A stretch of DNA of 64,000 bases, from the NCBI GenBank assembly GCA_947503525.1, contig CANNEA010000003.1:806001-870000 (forward strand). The letters are read 5' to 3'. Positions 1 through 6,962 of the stretch are shown here, piece after piece. Below the pieces are notes generated by a model, which did no database searches, was not told the origin of the DNA, and saw only the letters and a program-made list of their open reading frames with translations. The position numbers and the translations under genes were made by a program. Source of the DNA: an uncultured Carboxylicivirga sp. GTDB taxonomy: Bacteria; Bacteroidota; Bacteroidia; Bacteroidales; Marinilabiliaceae. Each line of letters opens with the position of its first letter. Positions within the stretch are counted from its first letter, which is position 1.

Positions 1-855
1 GAACAAATTACGGTTCGACACTTACTTGACCATAGCGGTGGCTGGACAACCCGATGGGGTGATCAGATGTTTATGCCAACCATTATTTCACGATCGCTTA
101 AAAAACCATTACCGGTAAACGAATCCGATATCATTCAATTTGTTCTGAAAAAACGTCTGCATTTTACTCCGGGACAATCTTCCTATTATTCTAATTTAGG
201 TTATATGGTACTTGGGCAGGTTATTGCCAAGGTCTCAGGATTGGAATATGAGCAATATATTAAAACCAATGTTTTATACCCTCTTGGTATATATGATATG
301 CAGATTGGTGGAAGTCATATGAACGAACGTGTTGAGTCGGAAGTAAAGTATTACGAGCCCGAAAACACGTATTATGTAGACGACTATAGTGGAACGGGAG
401 AACAAGTGCTCAGAACCTATGGTGGAAACGATATGCATACCTTGGGTGCCGCTGGCGGATGGATCTCATCTACAACTGACCTAATGAAACTTATGTTAGC
501 AATAGATGGTTTTGAAACTTTTCCAAATCTACTAAGCGACGAAAGCATTGAAACCATGACAACACCATTACGTGCAGGATATAGTCCATTAGGATGGCGC
601 AGAATAAAGTCAAACTCATGGGTAAGAACTGGAACTTTGGCAGGCACATCAGCATTAATGGTGCGCAAACATGATGGCATATCATATGTAGTATTAACCA
701 ATACCGGTAATTGGAAAGGTCCGGCACTAGCCACTGATATTACAAATGTACTGGAACGTGGTTTGCGTAAGGTAAAAAATTGGCCTGAACAGAATCTGTT
801 TGAATTAGATAATACCTGGGCATCTACACGTCGTCGTCCACAAGTCATTTACTAA
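1..855 (+). CDS. Serine beta-lactamase-like hydrolase, 5' end outside window
   Basis: The reading frame is open from the first base, so the N-terminus and the SxxK nucleophile motif lie upstream. The visible part begins with ITVRHLLDHSGGW, typical of the class C beta-lactamase/DD-peptidase-like family (PF00144). A YSN motif (YxN catalytic tyrosine motif) follows in YSNLGYMVLGQVIAKVSG, and a late RTGTLAGT segment sits where the (K/H)TG motif is expected. Members are secreted or periplasmic peptidases, esterases or amidases; the substrate cannot be told from sequence. An ATG at 67 is internal, because the conserved motif precedes it. The gene ends in the spacer that holds the left end of the integrated element. 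Confidence 0.85.
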   Translation, partial: EQITVRHLLDHSGGWTTRWGDQMFMPTIISRSLKKPLPVNESDIIQFVLKKRLHFTPGQSSYYSNLGYMVLGQVIAKVSGLEYEQYIKTNVLYPLGIYDMQIGGSHMNERVESEVKYYEPENTYYVDDYSGTGEQVLRTYGGNDMHTLGAAGGWISSTTDLMKLMLAIDGFETFPNLLSDESIETMTTPLRAGYSPLGWRRIKSNSWVRTGTLAGTSALMVRKHDGISYVVLTNTGNWKGPALATDITNVLERGLRKVKNWPEQNLFELDNTWASTRRRPQVIY

Positions 856-1338
856 TTCGGTATATCTTTACCGAAATATATGTTTTGTTTTTCCCATCTA
901 ATTAACAACAACAAAGCTTTTGCGATTGACGGCCTTTAAAAGGTCCTAATTATTGTTAACTACAAACAATCATTAACTATTTTGTCCTTGCAGGATGATT
1001 GCTGAAAAAATGATCTTCTAATATTTCAATTTATCCTGTCCCTAATGCAATGGTAATTTTTAGGATTGCTAAATGGTTTCGCTAAAAATTGCTGAATTTG
1101 AATTAATGAATAAATCTCAGACAATTGGTTTGATTCGCAACAGGTATTAACTTATTCAATAAATGTAGAAATGTAGAATACCGGAACAATACTCATAAAG
1201 ATTGTATTTATTTAAAGATGCAAATAGCGTTTTAATATGGGTGCGTGCATTGAATTACGAACTATATTTCTAAATATATTATATGAATACATATTTCATT
1301 TTAATTCCTTAAAGCACAATATAATATCTTTGTCCTAT
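856..1338. other. Intergenic spacer left of the integrated element
   Basis: This is 483 bases of AT-rich sequence with no convincing reading frame. Two matches to the Bacteroidota -7 consensus TAnnTTTG occur at its right end (TATCTTTG at 1325-1332 and TATATTTG at 1336-1343). The second spans the left junction. Neither has a clear TTTG -33 element at the usual distance, so promoter activity is uncertain. Confidence 0.5.
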
Positions 1339-1363
1339 ATTTGATATTATGTTATTTTTATAT
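1339..1363 (+). repeat. attL: left copy of the 25-bp direct repeat
   Basis: Identical over 25 bases to 8996-9020. It contains TTATGTTA, the core of the XerD-binding half of gamma-proteobacterial dif (TTATGTTAAAT). The shared tract starts in what would be the central region and runs through the XerD-like arm, while the sequence to its left differs between copies. That is the pattern expected when XerCD joins a phage att site to a chromosomal dif. Confidence 0.85.
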
Positions 1364-1414
1364 ATTATAATTGTGTAGTGAAAATATGCACTTATGTGTT
1401 ACGAAAACGCATAA

Positions 1415-2035
1415 ATGCTATTAACCCGAGGAAAGACTAACCTCACACAATTAAAATTGAAAGAAATTAAACTAACATATTACCGTATTATAGATGACAA
1501 ATACGTTGTCAAGCTAGGTAATGGATTTGAATTTGCATTTAATCAGGAAAGACAAGCTAAAGCATTCTTAAATAAAACTTCTAGATTTCTTACAGAACAA
1601 CTGAGTTTTATTAATCACATTTATTCAAGTGTGTTTCTTACCTATCGACAAAACTATCTATTGTTTGCTCCCAACTCTGGGAAACGTCAAGCAGAAATAT
1701 TTCAAGCTGAAAGAATTATTAACGATCAATGCTCTAGGATTTCAGAATCATTGAATAAAGCTGTATGGATGTCAAATACAAGAAATGGAAACTATATAGT
1801 TTTTAGTGCTTTCTATTTCTGTGTTTCAGCATTAAGAACTGTTTGCAGTGAATTGAATCTACTTGTACAAAGGCAAAAACTTACAACTCTTAAATATCAA
1901 ATAGTTAATTACCACAATGAAATTAATCTGATTGAAAGAGGTTTAAACGAGTTTGAACAACTTAAGGCAGTACGCGTGTTTGAGCGTGCCCGTCTTGATG
2001 ATTTAGAAAGTATACAATTAAGTAAGGTAGTCTAG
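1415..2035 (+). CDS. Unrecognised 206-aa provirus protein, first gene of the element
   Basis: I do not recognise a family. The protein is basic and mostly helical in appearance. An N-terminal beta-like stretch (about residues 15-45, with YYRIIDDKYVVKLGNGFEF) is followed by long helices. A hydrophobic aromatic patch, NYIVFSAFYFCVSALRTVC, lies near residues 130-148, and the C-terminus (about 155-195) could form a coiled coil. The gene begins about 50 bases inside the left repeat. The ATG at 1415 has no good SD, so the exact start is uncertain. Its place next to the att site is where a regulator or excision/maintenance factor often sits, but nothing in the sequence shows such a role. Confidence 0.6.
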   Translation: MLLTRGKTNLTQLKLKEIKLTYYRIIDDKYVVKLGNGFEFAFNQERQAKAFLNKTSRFLTEQLSFINHIYSSVFLTYRQNYLLFAPNSGKRQAEIFQAERIINDQCSRISESLNKAVWMSNTRNGNYIVFSAFYFCVSALRTVCSELNLLVQRQKLTTLKYQIVNYHNEINLIERGLNEFEQLKAVRVFERARLDDLESIQLSKVV

Positions 2036-2095
2036 CGGCTACCTTTTTCTATTAATAAAAGACTCAGAAGTCTGAAAAGATTGGAGGTGTTAAAT

Positions 2096-2290
2096 ATGAA
2101 TGGAAAATCTATACATATAAGTAAAATATGGCGAGGTGCTGTTATAGCACTCCGTATTAATGGTGTGAGAAATGTCGTATGGTATCATGTTGATTATGTT
2201 ACTAATGAGTTTCTTGACTTAACAGCAATACATAATGGTATGAATTACCAGTATAGAAAATTTGACAGATACATCTGGATTAGAGAATAA
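2096..2290 (+). CDS. Small 64-aa provirus protein
   Basis: The frame can be extended to a TTG at 2081, but that TTG overlaps a strong SD (GGAGG at 2083-2087). The SD is correctly spaced for the ATG at 2096, which I take as the start. The protein reads as a compact beta-rich domain: IWRGAVIALRINGVRNVVWYHVDYV, then FLDLTAIHNGMNYQYRKFDRYIWIRE. The tryptophan/tyrosine-rich strands suggest a small barrel or nucleic-acid-binding fold; no family is recognised. A rho-independent terminator starts three bases after the stop. Confidence 0.7.
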   Translation: MNGKSIHISKIWRGAVIALRINGVRNVVWYHVDYVTNEFLDLTAIHNGMNYQYRKFDRYIWIRE

Positions 2291-2292
2291 AA

Positions 2293-2318
2293 AAAAGAGG
2301 GGTTTTCTCCCCTCTTTT
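2293..2318 (+). terminator. Hairpin terminator between the small gene and rep
   Basis: A 10-bp stem, AAAAGAGGGG (2293-2302) with CCCCTCTTTT (2309-2318), has a 6-base loop and ends in T residues. It directly follows the stop at 2290. In an ssDNA phage such a hairpin could also serve as a packaging signal or complementary-strand origin. Confidence 0.75.
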
Positions 2319-2361
2319 AGTTGGCTTGTCAATACGCCCAGAACTTCAAAAAACGTATGTA

Positions 2362-3534
2362 ATGGATTTAGAACCAAGTATATTAGATAATGGACTCGTA
2401 AAAATGCCTTGTTTATCGGTATCCCCCACGGCTGTTACAGCCTATACCAGAATAATGGATATGAGTGGAAACTTTAAGACTTGGAATAAAGGAATTAAAC
2501 CACCCTGCGAGAATAGGGAAAAAGGATTCATTTCAAAAAAGGGTCAAAAAGCTTTAGAACGTGCCGTGTATTGGTTCTTGTACTCCGTAGATAAACAGAT
2601 AGTGAATACCGGTAAAGGAAAAGAGAAAATTACATTTCTAACCCTTACCTTACCAAGTAAGCAAGTTCATACAGATAAGGAAATTAAAGACAAATGTTTA
2701 AAACAGTTCCTTACTGAGATAAGAGCAAATTATGAAGTAGATAAATTCATTTGGAAGGCTGAGAAGCAAGCTCAAGGGCAATTGCATTTCCATATTCTAC
2801 TTGATAAGTTCCTCCCAGTTATAGAAGTACGTGAAAGATGGAATAGAATTATTAATAAACTTGGCTACGTCTATGAGTATTCCAAGAAAATGAACCGTTT
2901 GGAGTGGTCAGAATATCGTGATATGCGCTTAAAAGAGATAAAAGGGAAACCAACTGAAATTCAGAAAAAGCGCATTTCTCAAGCATATAAAAAAGGTATT
3001 AATGAAAGGTGGACAAACCCCAACACTATTGATATTGAGAATCTTCGAAAGGTTGGAAATGTAGCCGCTTACATTTCAAAGTATATGTCAAAAGAACATA
3101 AAGGCGTAGCAAAGGAAAAATTAAAAGTAGATGGTCGCATTTGGTTTTCATCTCAGGCGGTTTCCAGAATGAAAAATTTACTGCTGGTCTCTGCGGATGA
3201 TCACTCATGTATTCAAGAATTTGCAGATATGCTTTCAATGTATCAACAAACTAGTAAAGTATATGAGGGTGAACATGCTATTATGCTAGGTGTGCCTATT
3301 GACCAGTTGAAAAATAAAGGCTTTAAGACTATTCCCGATGAATTCGAGGAACATTGCAAAGTCATTTTTGAAAGAGAAAAGAATATTAAACTATTTGAAA
3401 ATCAAGTCAAACCGTGCATTGGATTAAAAGAAGAATTAATAGTCTTTGGAAAACAAAGACGAATCGAAATACTAGAAAAAAGAGAAAAGATAAAGATTCA
3501 AACTCTTGGAAAACAAATAACTCTAAACCTATGA
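2362..3534 (+). CDS. HUH-superfamily rolling-circle replication initiator (Rep)
   Basis: The three HUH endonuclease motifs are visible: motif I FLTLTLP near residues 91-97, motif II HFHILLD with the metal-binding HxH at residues 142-144, and motif III AAYISKYMSK with Y237, K240 and Y241 (one tyrosine being the expected DNA-linking nucleophile). The enzyme would nick one strand at the origin, remain bound to the 5' end, and drive rolling-circle synthesis of a circular genome. No helicase domain follows; the C-terminal third is lysine-rich. The frame opens at TTG 2326, but ATG 2362 is the first ATG and I prefer it; neither has a strong SD. At 390 aa it fits Rep proteins of small ssDNA phages and plasmids. 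The stop overlaps the next start (ATGA). Confidence 0.9.
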   Translation: MDLEPSILDNGLVKMPCLSVSPTAVTAYTRIMDMSGNFKTWNKGIKPPCENREKGFISKKGQKALERAVYWFLYSVDKQIVNTGKGKEKITFLTLTLPSKQVHTDKEIKDKCLKQFLTEIRANYEVDKFIWKAEKQAQGQLHFHILLDKFLPVIEVRERWNRIINKLGYVYEYSKKMNRLEWSEYRDMRLKEIKGKPTEIQKKRISQAYKKGINERWTNPNTIDIENLRKVGNVAAYISKYMSKEHKGVAKEKLKVDGRIWFSSQAVSRMKNLLLVSADDHSCIQEFADMLSMYQQTSKVYEGEHAIMLGVPIDQLKNKGFKTIPDEFEEHCKVIFEREKNIKLFENQVKPCIGLKEELIVFGKQRRIEILEKREKIKIQTLGKQITLNL

Positions 3535-3677
3535 AAATCATTATTGAATTTAGAAGTCAGAAAATTGAGACTAACGAACAAATGATCTACGATTTTATTG
3601 TTTGGTGTATGGAAAATGGGAAACACATCTCCCCTAAAGCTTTTGGTTTATGGATTATAGATATGGTTGAAAACTAA
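3531..3677 (+). CDS. Small 48-aa protein coupled to rep
   Basis: Its ATG overlaps the rep stop codon in an ATGA arrangement, indicating translational coupling. The product begins MKIIIEFRSQKIETNE and continues with a helix containing MIYDFIVWCMENGKHISPK. A longer in-frame extension back to 3414 would lie inside rep and is lysine/asparagine-biased, so I reject it. No known family; a replication accessory role is only suggested by the coupling. Confidence 0.6.
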   Translation: MKIIIEFRSQKIETNEQMIYDFIVWCMENGKHISPKAFGLWIIDMVEN

Positions 3678-3920
3678 CATGCTGCATCGGCATAGATTCC
3701 CCCCCCCTCCCTATTGTTTTATTTAGTGCAATGAGATTGATATAAATAAATTGGTAAGGGAATTCAGTTAGGAAACTATCATGCTGCTTCTACTGGCTGA
3801 GTTCCCGAACGAACTCAAATTATATCAATGTTATCAACAAATAAAATTTAGAAAAATGACTGAGGGACCCTCTGGGATACAGTTATTTTTTAAAGGCGAA
3901 GCCCAACTAAAAACAGTCTT
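3678..3920. promoter_or_regulatory. Hairpin-rich spacer, candidate rolling-circle origin
   Basis: This is the longest stretch of the gene-dense part without a convincing gene. It holds a run of nine C residues near 3700, two copies of CATGCTGC (near 3679 and 3780), a 7-bp hairpin TGAGTTC/GAACTCA (3798-3804 and 3811-3817), and the palindrome GAGGGACCCTC near 3862. Such a structured gap immediately downstream of rep is a common position for a double-strand origin or packaging signal. The nick site itself is not identifiable by eye. Confidence 0.45.
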
Positions 3921-4127
3921 ATGGAACTTACAAATAAGGACATACAATTATTCTATACATGTTGCCATGTAACTGCAAAAAGTAGAATAGACGAAATAAA
4001 GAAAGCTCTACGTTTACCAAAACATAGAAAGCGGATATTGATTAATCATTTAGCCAAATATGAAGGTCTTACAATAGACGAATGTAAACAGGTCTTAAGG
4101 CTATATACCATGCCTAAAACAGGTTAA
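3921..4127 (+). CDS. Small 68-aa helical protein, possible DNA-binding regulator
   Basis: The product starts MELTNKDIQLFYTCCHVTAK and then has alternating basic helices, IDEIKKALRLPKHRKRILINHLAKYEGLTIDECKQVLRLY. The spacing of helices around LPKHRKR and LTIDECKQVL is compatible with a small helix-turn-helix, but no family is recognised. It sits between the putative origin and the terminator that closes the replication half of the element. An overlapping frame (3781-3972) is the less credible of the two. A phage regulator role is inference. Confidence 0.5.
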   Translation: MELTNKDIQLFYTCCHVTAKSRIDEIKKALRLPKHRKRILINHLAKYEGLTIDECKQVLRLYTMPKTG

Positions 4128-4177
4128 AAAGCGAAAGAAACCGAAAAAGAACTAAACATTTGTAAAGTTTCCGAAAT

Positions 4178-4203
4178 GCGCCCCTCGTGGGTGCTTTTTT
4201 TTT
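4178..4203 (+). terminator. Terminator separating replication and structural genes
   Basis: Stem GCGCCC (4178-4183) pairs with GGGTGC (4189-4194, one G-U pair) around a 5-base loop, followed by nine T residues to 4203. It implies that the structural genes starting at 4243 have their own promoter or are read through at a set ratio. Confidence 0.8.
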
Positions 4204-4205
4204 GC

Positions 4206-4246
4206 TCATGCTTTAAAGAAAAATAAACGAAAAACGAAAAGCATGA
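4206..4246 (+). promoter_or_regulatory. Inverted repeat enclosing the start codon of the putative capsid gene
   Basis: TCATGCTTT (4206-4214) and AAAGCATGA (4238-4246) are perfect 9-bp inverted repeats. The right arm contains the ATG at 4243. In mRNA this would form a stem that hides the start codon, with the A-rich sequence between the arms as loop. It may act as a translational switch or as an operator; both are inference. Confidence 0.5.
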
Positions 4247-4932
4247 AAATTAAAAGTTTTACAGGTCAAACCGAAATTGATGGACTGAGAGTTCACAAGC
4301 CTGTTGTCGGAATTGTGATTAAGGCTGATGGAGCATTAGCTAATGAAACAATTGAGATCAAGCGATTGAATCAGAATACTGGTGCAAACGAAAGTATTTG
4401 TGCACGTACCAAAGTTGTTGATTTAGCGGAAATTGCAGCGCAAAAGTTAGGTTTCTTTATGATCTCTGCTGCTGAATCTATTGCATTTATTGCCATTGCT
4501 GACGGTGGATTAAAATTAGATACAGACAAGTATCTGGAAATTGAAATGGGTACCCTTACTGCTGCTCGTAATTACGAGGTTTATGGTTTGGAAGATAACA
4601 ACCTACAGGAAAAAGGATTTGCTTATCAACGTTTTACAATCCCTGCTGGTGAAACTTTGAAAAAGTACATGGTAGGTGAAAATGAATTGCTTGCAATCCC
4701 TGTAGCTGGTTTAATCGGATTAAAAGTATGGGCGAAAGATGGTGTTACCATGGAATACAACCCTACTGAGTTAAAGGCAATCATGAACCTTGAAAACGAT
4801 GTTGTCAAAACGGGTACGGATTTGGTTCATGGATTCGGAAACTATTTCCTTGTGAATATCGATGATATTCAAGAGTTAGAGCTTGAAACTTCAGGCGTGA
4901 CTTACCAATTTTTCATGATTGATAAACGATAA
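4243..4932 (+). CDS. Putative major capsid protein, candidate small double jelly-roll
   Basis: A 229-aa, strongly beta-rich acidic protein without signal peptide or membrane span. The two halves end in comparable strand pairs: KYLEIEMGTLTAARNYEVYG near residues 92-113, and IQELELETSGVTYQFFMIDKR at the C-terminus, consistent with two tandem barrels. Double jelly-roll capsid proteins form the shells of PM2, PRD1 and FLiP; 229 aa would be small for that class. It is the first gene after the terminator at 4178-4203 and lies directly upstream of membrane-associated and basic proteins, the usual place for a capsid gene. The ATG at 4243 lies in an inverted repeat. Sequence alone does not prove the fold; a spike or single-barrel protein is possible. 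Confidence 0.55.
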   Translation: MKIKSFTGQTEIDGLRVHKPVVGIVIKADGALANETIEIKRLNQNTGANESICARTKVVDLAEIAAQKLGFFMISAAESIAFIAIADGGLKLDTDKYLEIEMGTLTAARNYEVYGLEDNNLQEKGFAYQRFTIPAGETLKKYMVGENELLAIPVAGLIGLKVWAKDGVTMEYNPTELKAIMNLENDVVKTGTDLVHGFGNYFLVNIDDIQELELETSGVTYQFFMIDKR

Positions 4933-4944
4933 GGAGGGCGAATC

Positions 4945-5547
4945 ATGGGATTATTTAAAAAAGTATTTGGTAAAAAAGGATTCTTCGACCGCATAGGACG
5001 AGGAATTGATAAAGCTACTGGCGGTTTAGGTTCTAAAGTGTTGAAAGTGGCAAAAAGTGCTATCCCCGCTGTTGCAGGTGTTGCCCTCGCTCCTATTACT
5101 GGTGGCTTATCACTTGGTACGTTATTACCAGTTGCTAGTAAGGCTTTGAAAGCCATTGGTGATAGCAAGGTCGGCAAAATTGTCGATGCTGCTGTAAGAG
5201 ATGGCGTTGTAAAGGTCGATAAGATTGACCAAACACTTAAAAAAGTGGGTGTTAACGTTGGAAAAGATGTTGTCAATCATATTGGAAACTCTGTAAGTGC
5301 TGCTGTAAGTCAGGAAACTGGAATTAAAGTTCCCGTAATGGCTTCAACTTCTAGTGTGCCTAGTCGTGATGTGCTTGACCCATCGGGCGATTATAAAAGT
5401 AATTGGATGTCTAAAATTAAAGCGAAAGCTATGCAAGTATGGGATTTTGCAAAAAAGAACAAAGTGGCTTTTGGAATTGGTGTTCTTGTAATTGGTGCAG
5501 GATATGTTGTATACCGTGTATTCGGTGGTAAAAAGTGGAGGGTTTAA
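4945..5547 (+). CDS. Glycine/alanine-rich membrane-interacting virion protein
   Basis: The 200-aa protein opens with a basic amphipathic segment (LFKKVFGKKGFFDRIGRGI), then a Gly/Ala/Pro-rich hydrophobic region (about residues 40-75), a Val/Lys-rich helical middle, and a C-terminal transmembrane helix near 172-192 (VAFGIGVLVIGAGYVVYRVFG) with a basic tail. This resembles internal membrane or DNA-pilot proteins of small icosahedral phages. A perfect SD (AAGGAGGG) lies 7-8 bases before the ATG, and the gene follows the putative capsid gene by 12 bases. The role as virion membrane or genome-delivery protein is inferred from composition and order. Confidence 0.6.
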   Translation: MGLFKKVFGKKGFFDRIGRGIDKATGGLGSKVLKVAKSAIPAVAGVALAPITGGLSLGTLLPVASKALKAIGDSKVGKIVDAAVRDGVVKVDKIDQTLKKVGVNVGKDVVNHIGNSVSAAVSQETGIKVPVMASTSSVPSRDVLDPSGDYKSNWMSKIKAKAMQVWDFAKKNKVAFGIGVLVIGAGYVVYRVFGGKKWRV

Positions 5548-5549
5548 TC

Positions 5550-5915
5550 ATGTATCAAAGAAACTATGGAAATAACCGTAACTACAACCGTGGTTATGGT
5601 AATGGTTACCGCAACCAACCAAGGAAAAAGTCAGGTTGTAAATTAGGTCAGGACAAAAAACAACGTCCTTGTATTACTGGATGGAATAAGTCTAAAGCCC
5701 GTGGCTTTATGTCCTTTGTGGCGATTCCTTGTAACAACTTTAAAACCAAGTCTAAGAATTCGGACAAGTGGGTTGTTACTGCTCAGTTTCCTGATGGTAA
5801 GAAAACGTTTACAGGATTTTACAATACTGTAACCAAAAAGCTTACTATTCCTGATTTGCAAATGGTTGCTAACCCTGCTAAGGATTATTTCGGAACATAC
5901 GTTAAACGTAGATAA
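5550..5915 (+). CDS. Very basic Asn/Tyr/Arg-rich protein, likely nucleic-acid-binding virion protein
   Basis: The ATG at 5550 is chosen over an in-frame GTG at 5535 because GGAGGG, ending about eight bases upstream, is a good SD for it. The N-terminal 30 residues are a low-complexity NYG/RGYGNG tract, followed by a compact Lys/Arg-rich domain containing GRGFMSFVAIPCN-like strands and WVVTAQFPDGKKTFTGFYN. The charge and RG-type repeats suggest binding to the packaged DNA or to capsid vertices. No family recognised. The start lies 3 bases after the preceding stop. Confidence 0.6.
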   Translation: MYQRNYGNNRNYNRGYGNGYRNQPRKKSGCKLGQDKKQRPCITGWNKSKARGFMSFVAIPCNNFKTKSKNSDKWVVTAQFPDGKKTFTGFYNTVTKKLTIPDLQMVANPAKDYFGTYVKRR

Positions 5916-5921
5916 AGCATT

Positions 5922-6068
5922 ATGAAATTCATTGGTAAAATAATGAGAGGAATCGAAAGCCTAGAAATAGGCTTTCGTTTTATACGCTCTCTGGAAAAAG
6001 GATTAAAGGCTTTTAAGGCTGAGTTTGAAGGTAAAAAAGAAAGTGAGGTAACAAATGAAGAATCTTAA
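5922..6068 (+). CDS. Short 48-aa provirus protein
   Basis: The frame runs from ATG 5922 to TAA 6066-6068 and encodes an amphipathic helical peptide: MKFIGKIMRGIESLEIGFRF, then a Lys/Glu-rich tail ending VTNEES. It overlaps the start of the next gene by 14 bases, the same overlap as between the genes at 7064 and 7239, suggesting translational coupling. No family recognised. The evidence is its neat fit in the gap and the coupling. Confidence 0.5.
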   Translation: MKFIGKIMRGIESLEIGFRFIRSLEKGLKAFKAEFEGKKESEVTNEES

Positions 6069-6579
6069 ATGGTATCATTGGCTTTTGATTGCAATTACAA
6101 TCATTGCTCTACCATTCGGGGCTGTGTTTGTTCTCCCCTTCTTTAAGGATAAGTTAAAAGACTTTCTGCCTGTCGGTGGTTCTGATCGTGTTCGTGGAAT
6201 GCGAAATAAAAATCCTTTCAATCTTCGAATAAGTAATAATGATTGGAATGGGAAAATATACCAGGACAAAAAGGATAATGAGTTCGAAGAATTTGAAAGC
6301 ATTGAATATGGTTTACGTGCCGGATTGATAAATTGTCGAACCCATGTAGGTAGAGGAAAAGACACGATACGAAAGTTAATGCATACTCTATCTCCATCAC
6401 ATGAAAATCCTACGGATGGTTTTATTGACTTCATTGTTGAGAAGTCTGGTATTGACCCAGATCTAAAGATTGAATGGGATAAGGAAACTGCTTTTGCAAT
6501 TGCTGCTCCTATCGTTCGGTTTGAAAGTGAATACAAATTGACTCGTAATAAATTCAATGAGGTATGGGAAATGTTATAA
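6055..6579 (+). CDS. Membrane-anchored P5-like virion protein, candidate peptidoglycan-degrading lysin
   Basis: Residues 8-30 form a transmembrane helix (WLLIAITIIALPFGAVFVLPFF). The soluble domain carries RNKNPFNLRISNNDWNGK near residues 50-67, matching the RNNNPGNIR-type signature of phage structural protein P5/lysin-like proteins, which are thought to open the cell wall at entry or exit. The remainder (YGLRAGLINCRTHVGRGKDTIRKLMHTLSPSHENPTDGFIDFI) fits the same family. GAGGT lies six bases before the ATG. In this element it would be the only lytic enzyme. The conserved Gly of NPGN is Phe here, which lowers certainty about activity. Confidence 0.65.
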   Translation: MKNLKWYHWLLIAITIIALPFGAVFVLPFFKDKLKDFLPVGGSDRVRGMRNKNPFNLRISNNDWNGKIYQDKKDNEFEEFESIEYGLRAGLINCRTHVGRGKDTIRKLMHTLSPSHENPTDGFIDFIVEKSGIDPDLKIEWDKETAFAIAAPIVRFESEYKLTRNKFNEVWEML

Positions 6580-6962
6580 AGTTCCTTAAGAAATGGTGGT
6601 GGTTATTACTGCTGCCATTTTTGTTACTGCTAAAACCATTTAGGTTTATTACAAATAATTGGAGGTCTGGAAGTGTTGGGGATAATCAGTTAATTGATAT
6701 TGCTGATGCAGTGCATAACACAATGCTGGATTGGGGAACTAAAGAAGATAAATTATTTGAATTGTTGAGTTCCTTAAATGCTCATAATCTGAAAAAGGTA
6801 TATAGGTATTTCGGTGTTAGGAATTATGGAATTAATGGTAGGTCTTTCGGTTTGGGATATCAATACGATTTATTTGAATGGTTTGGTGCAGAACTTAATA
6901 GAAAAGAAAAAGCCCAAATGCGTGAATTATGGGCCAAAACAGGTATGGAGCTTAATTTTTAG
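6564..6962 (+). CDS. One-span membrane protein with annexin-like helical domain
   Basis: The start overlaps the preceding stop by 16 bases. An N-terminal span (WWWLLLLPFLLLLKPF, about residues 11-26) precedes a helical domain with ADAVHNTMLDWGTKEDKLFELLSSLN and LKKVYRYFGVRNYG, ending in LNRKEKAQMRELWAKTG. The GTxEDxLFxxLssLN pattern recalls an annexin repeat and is common in small virion-associated proteins of Bacteroidota phages as I remember them; this is recognition by pattern, not by search. Likely a virion membrane protein. Confidence 0.55.
   Translation: MGNVIKFLKKWWWLLLLPFLLLLKPFRFITNNWRSGSVGDNQLIDIADAVHNTMLDWGTKEDKLFELLSSLNAHNLKKVYRYFGVRNYGINGRSFGLGYQYDLFEWFGAELNRKEKAQMRELWAKTGMELNF

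Noticed and set aside
417-848. Antisense frame across the serine hydrolase
   Set aside because: The + strand frame carries clear family motifs; the antisense frame has none.
3781-3972. A 63-codon + strand frame in the provirus
   Set aside because: It overlaps hairpins and the better frame at 3921-4127, has no SD and an odd composition; treated as part of the structured gap.
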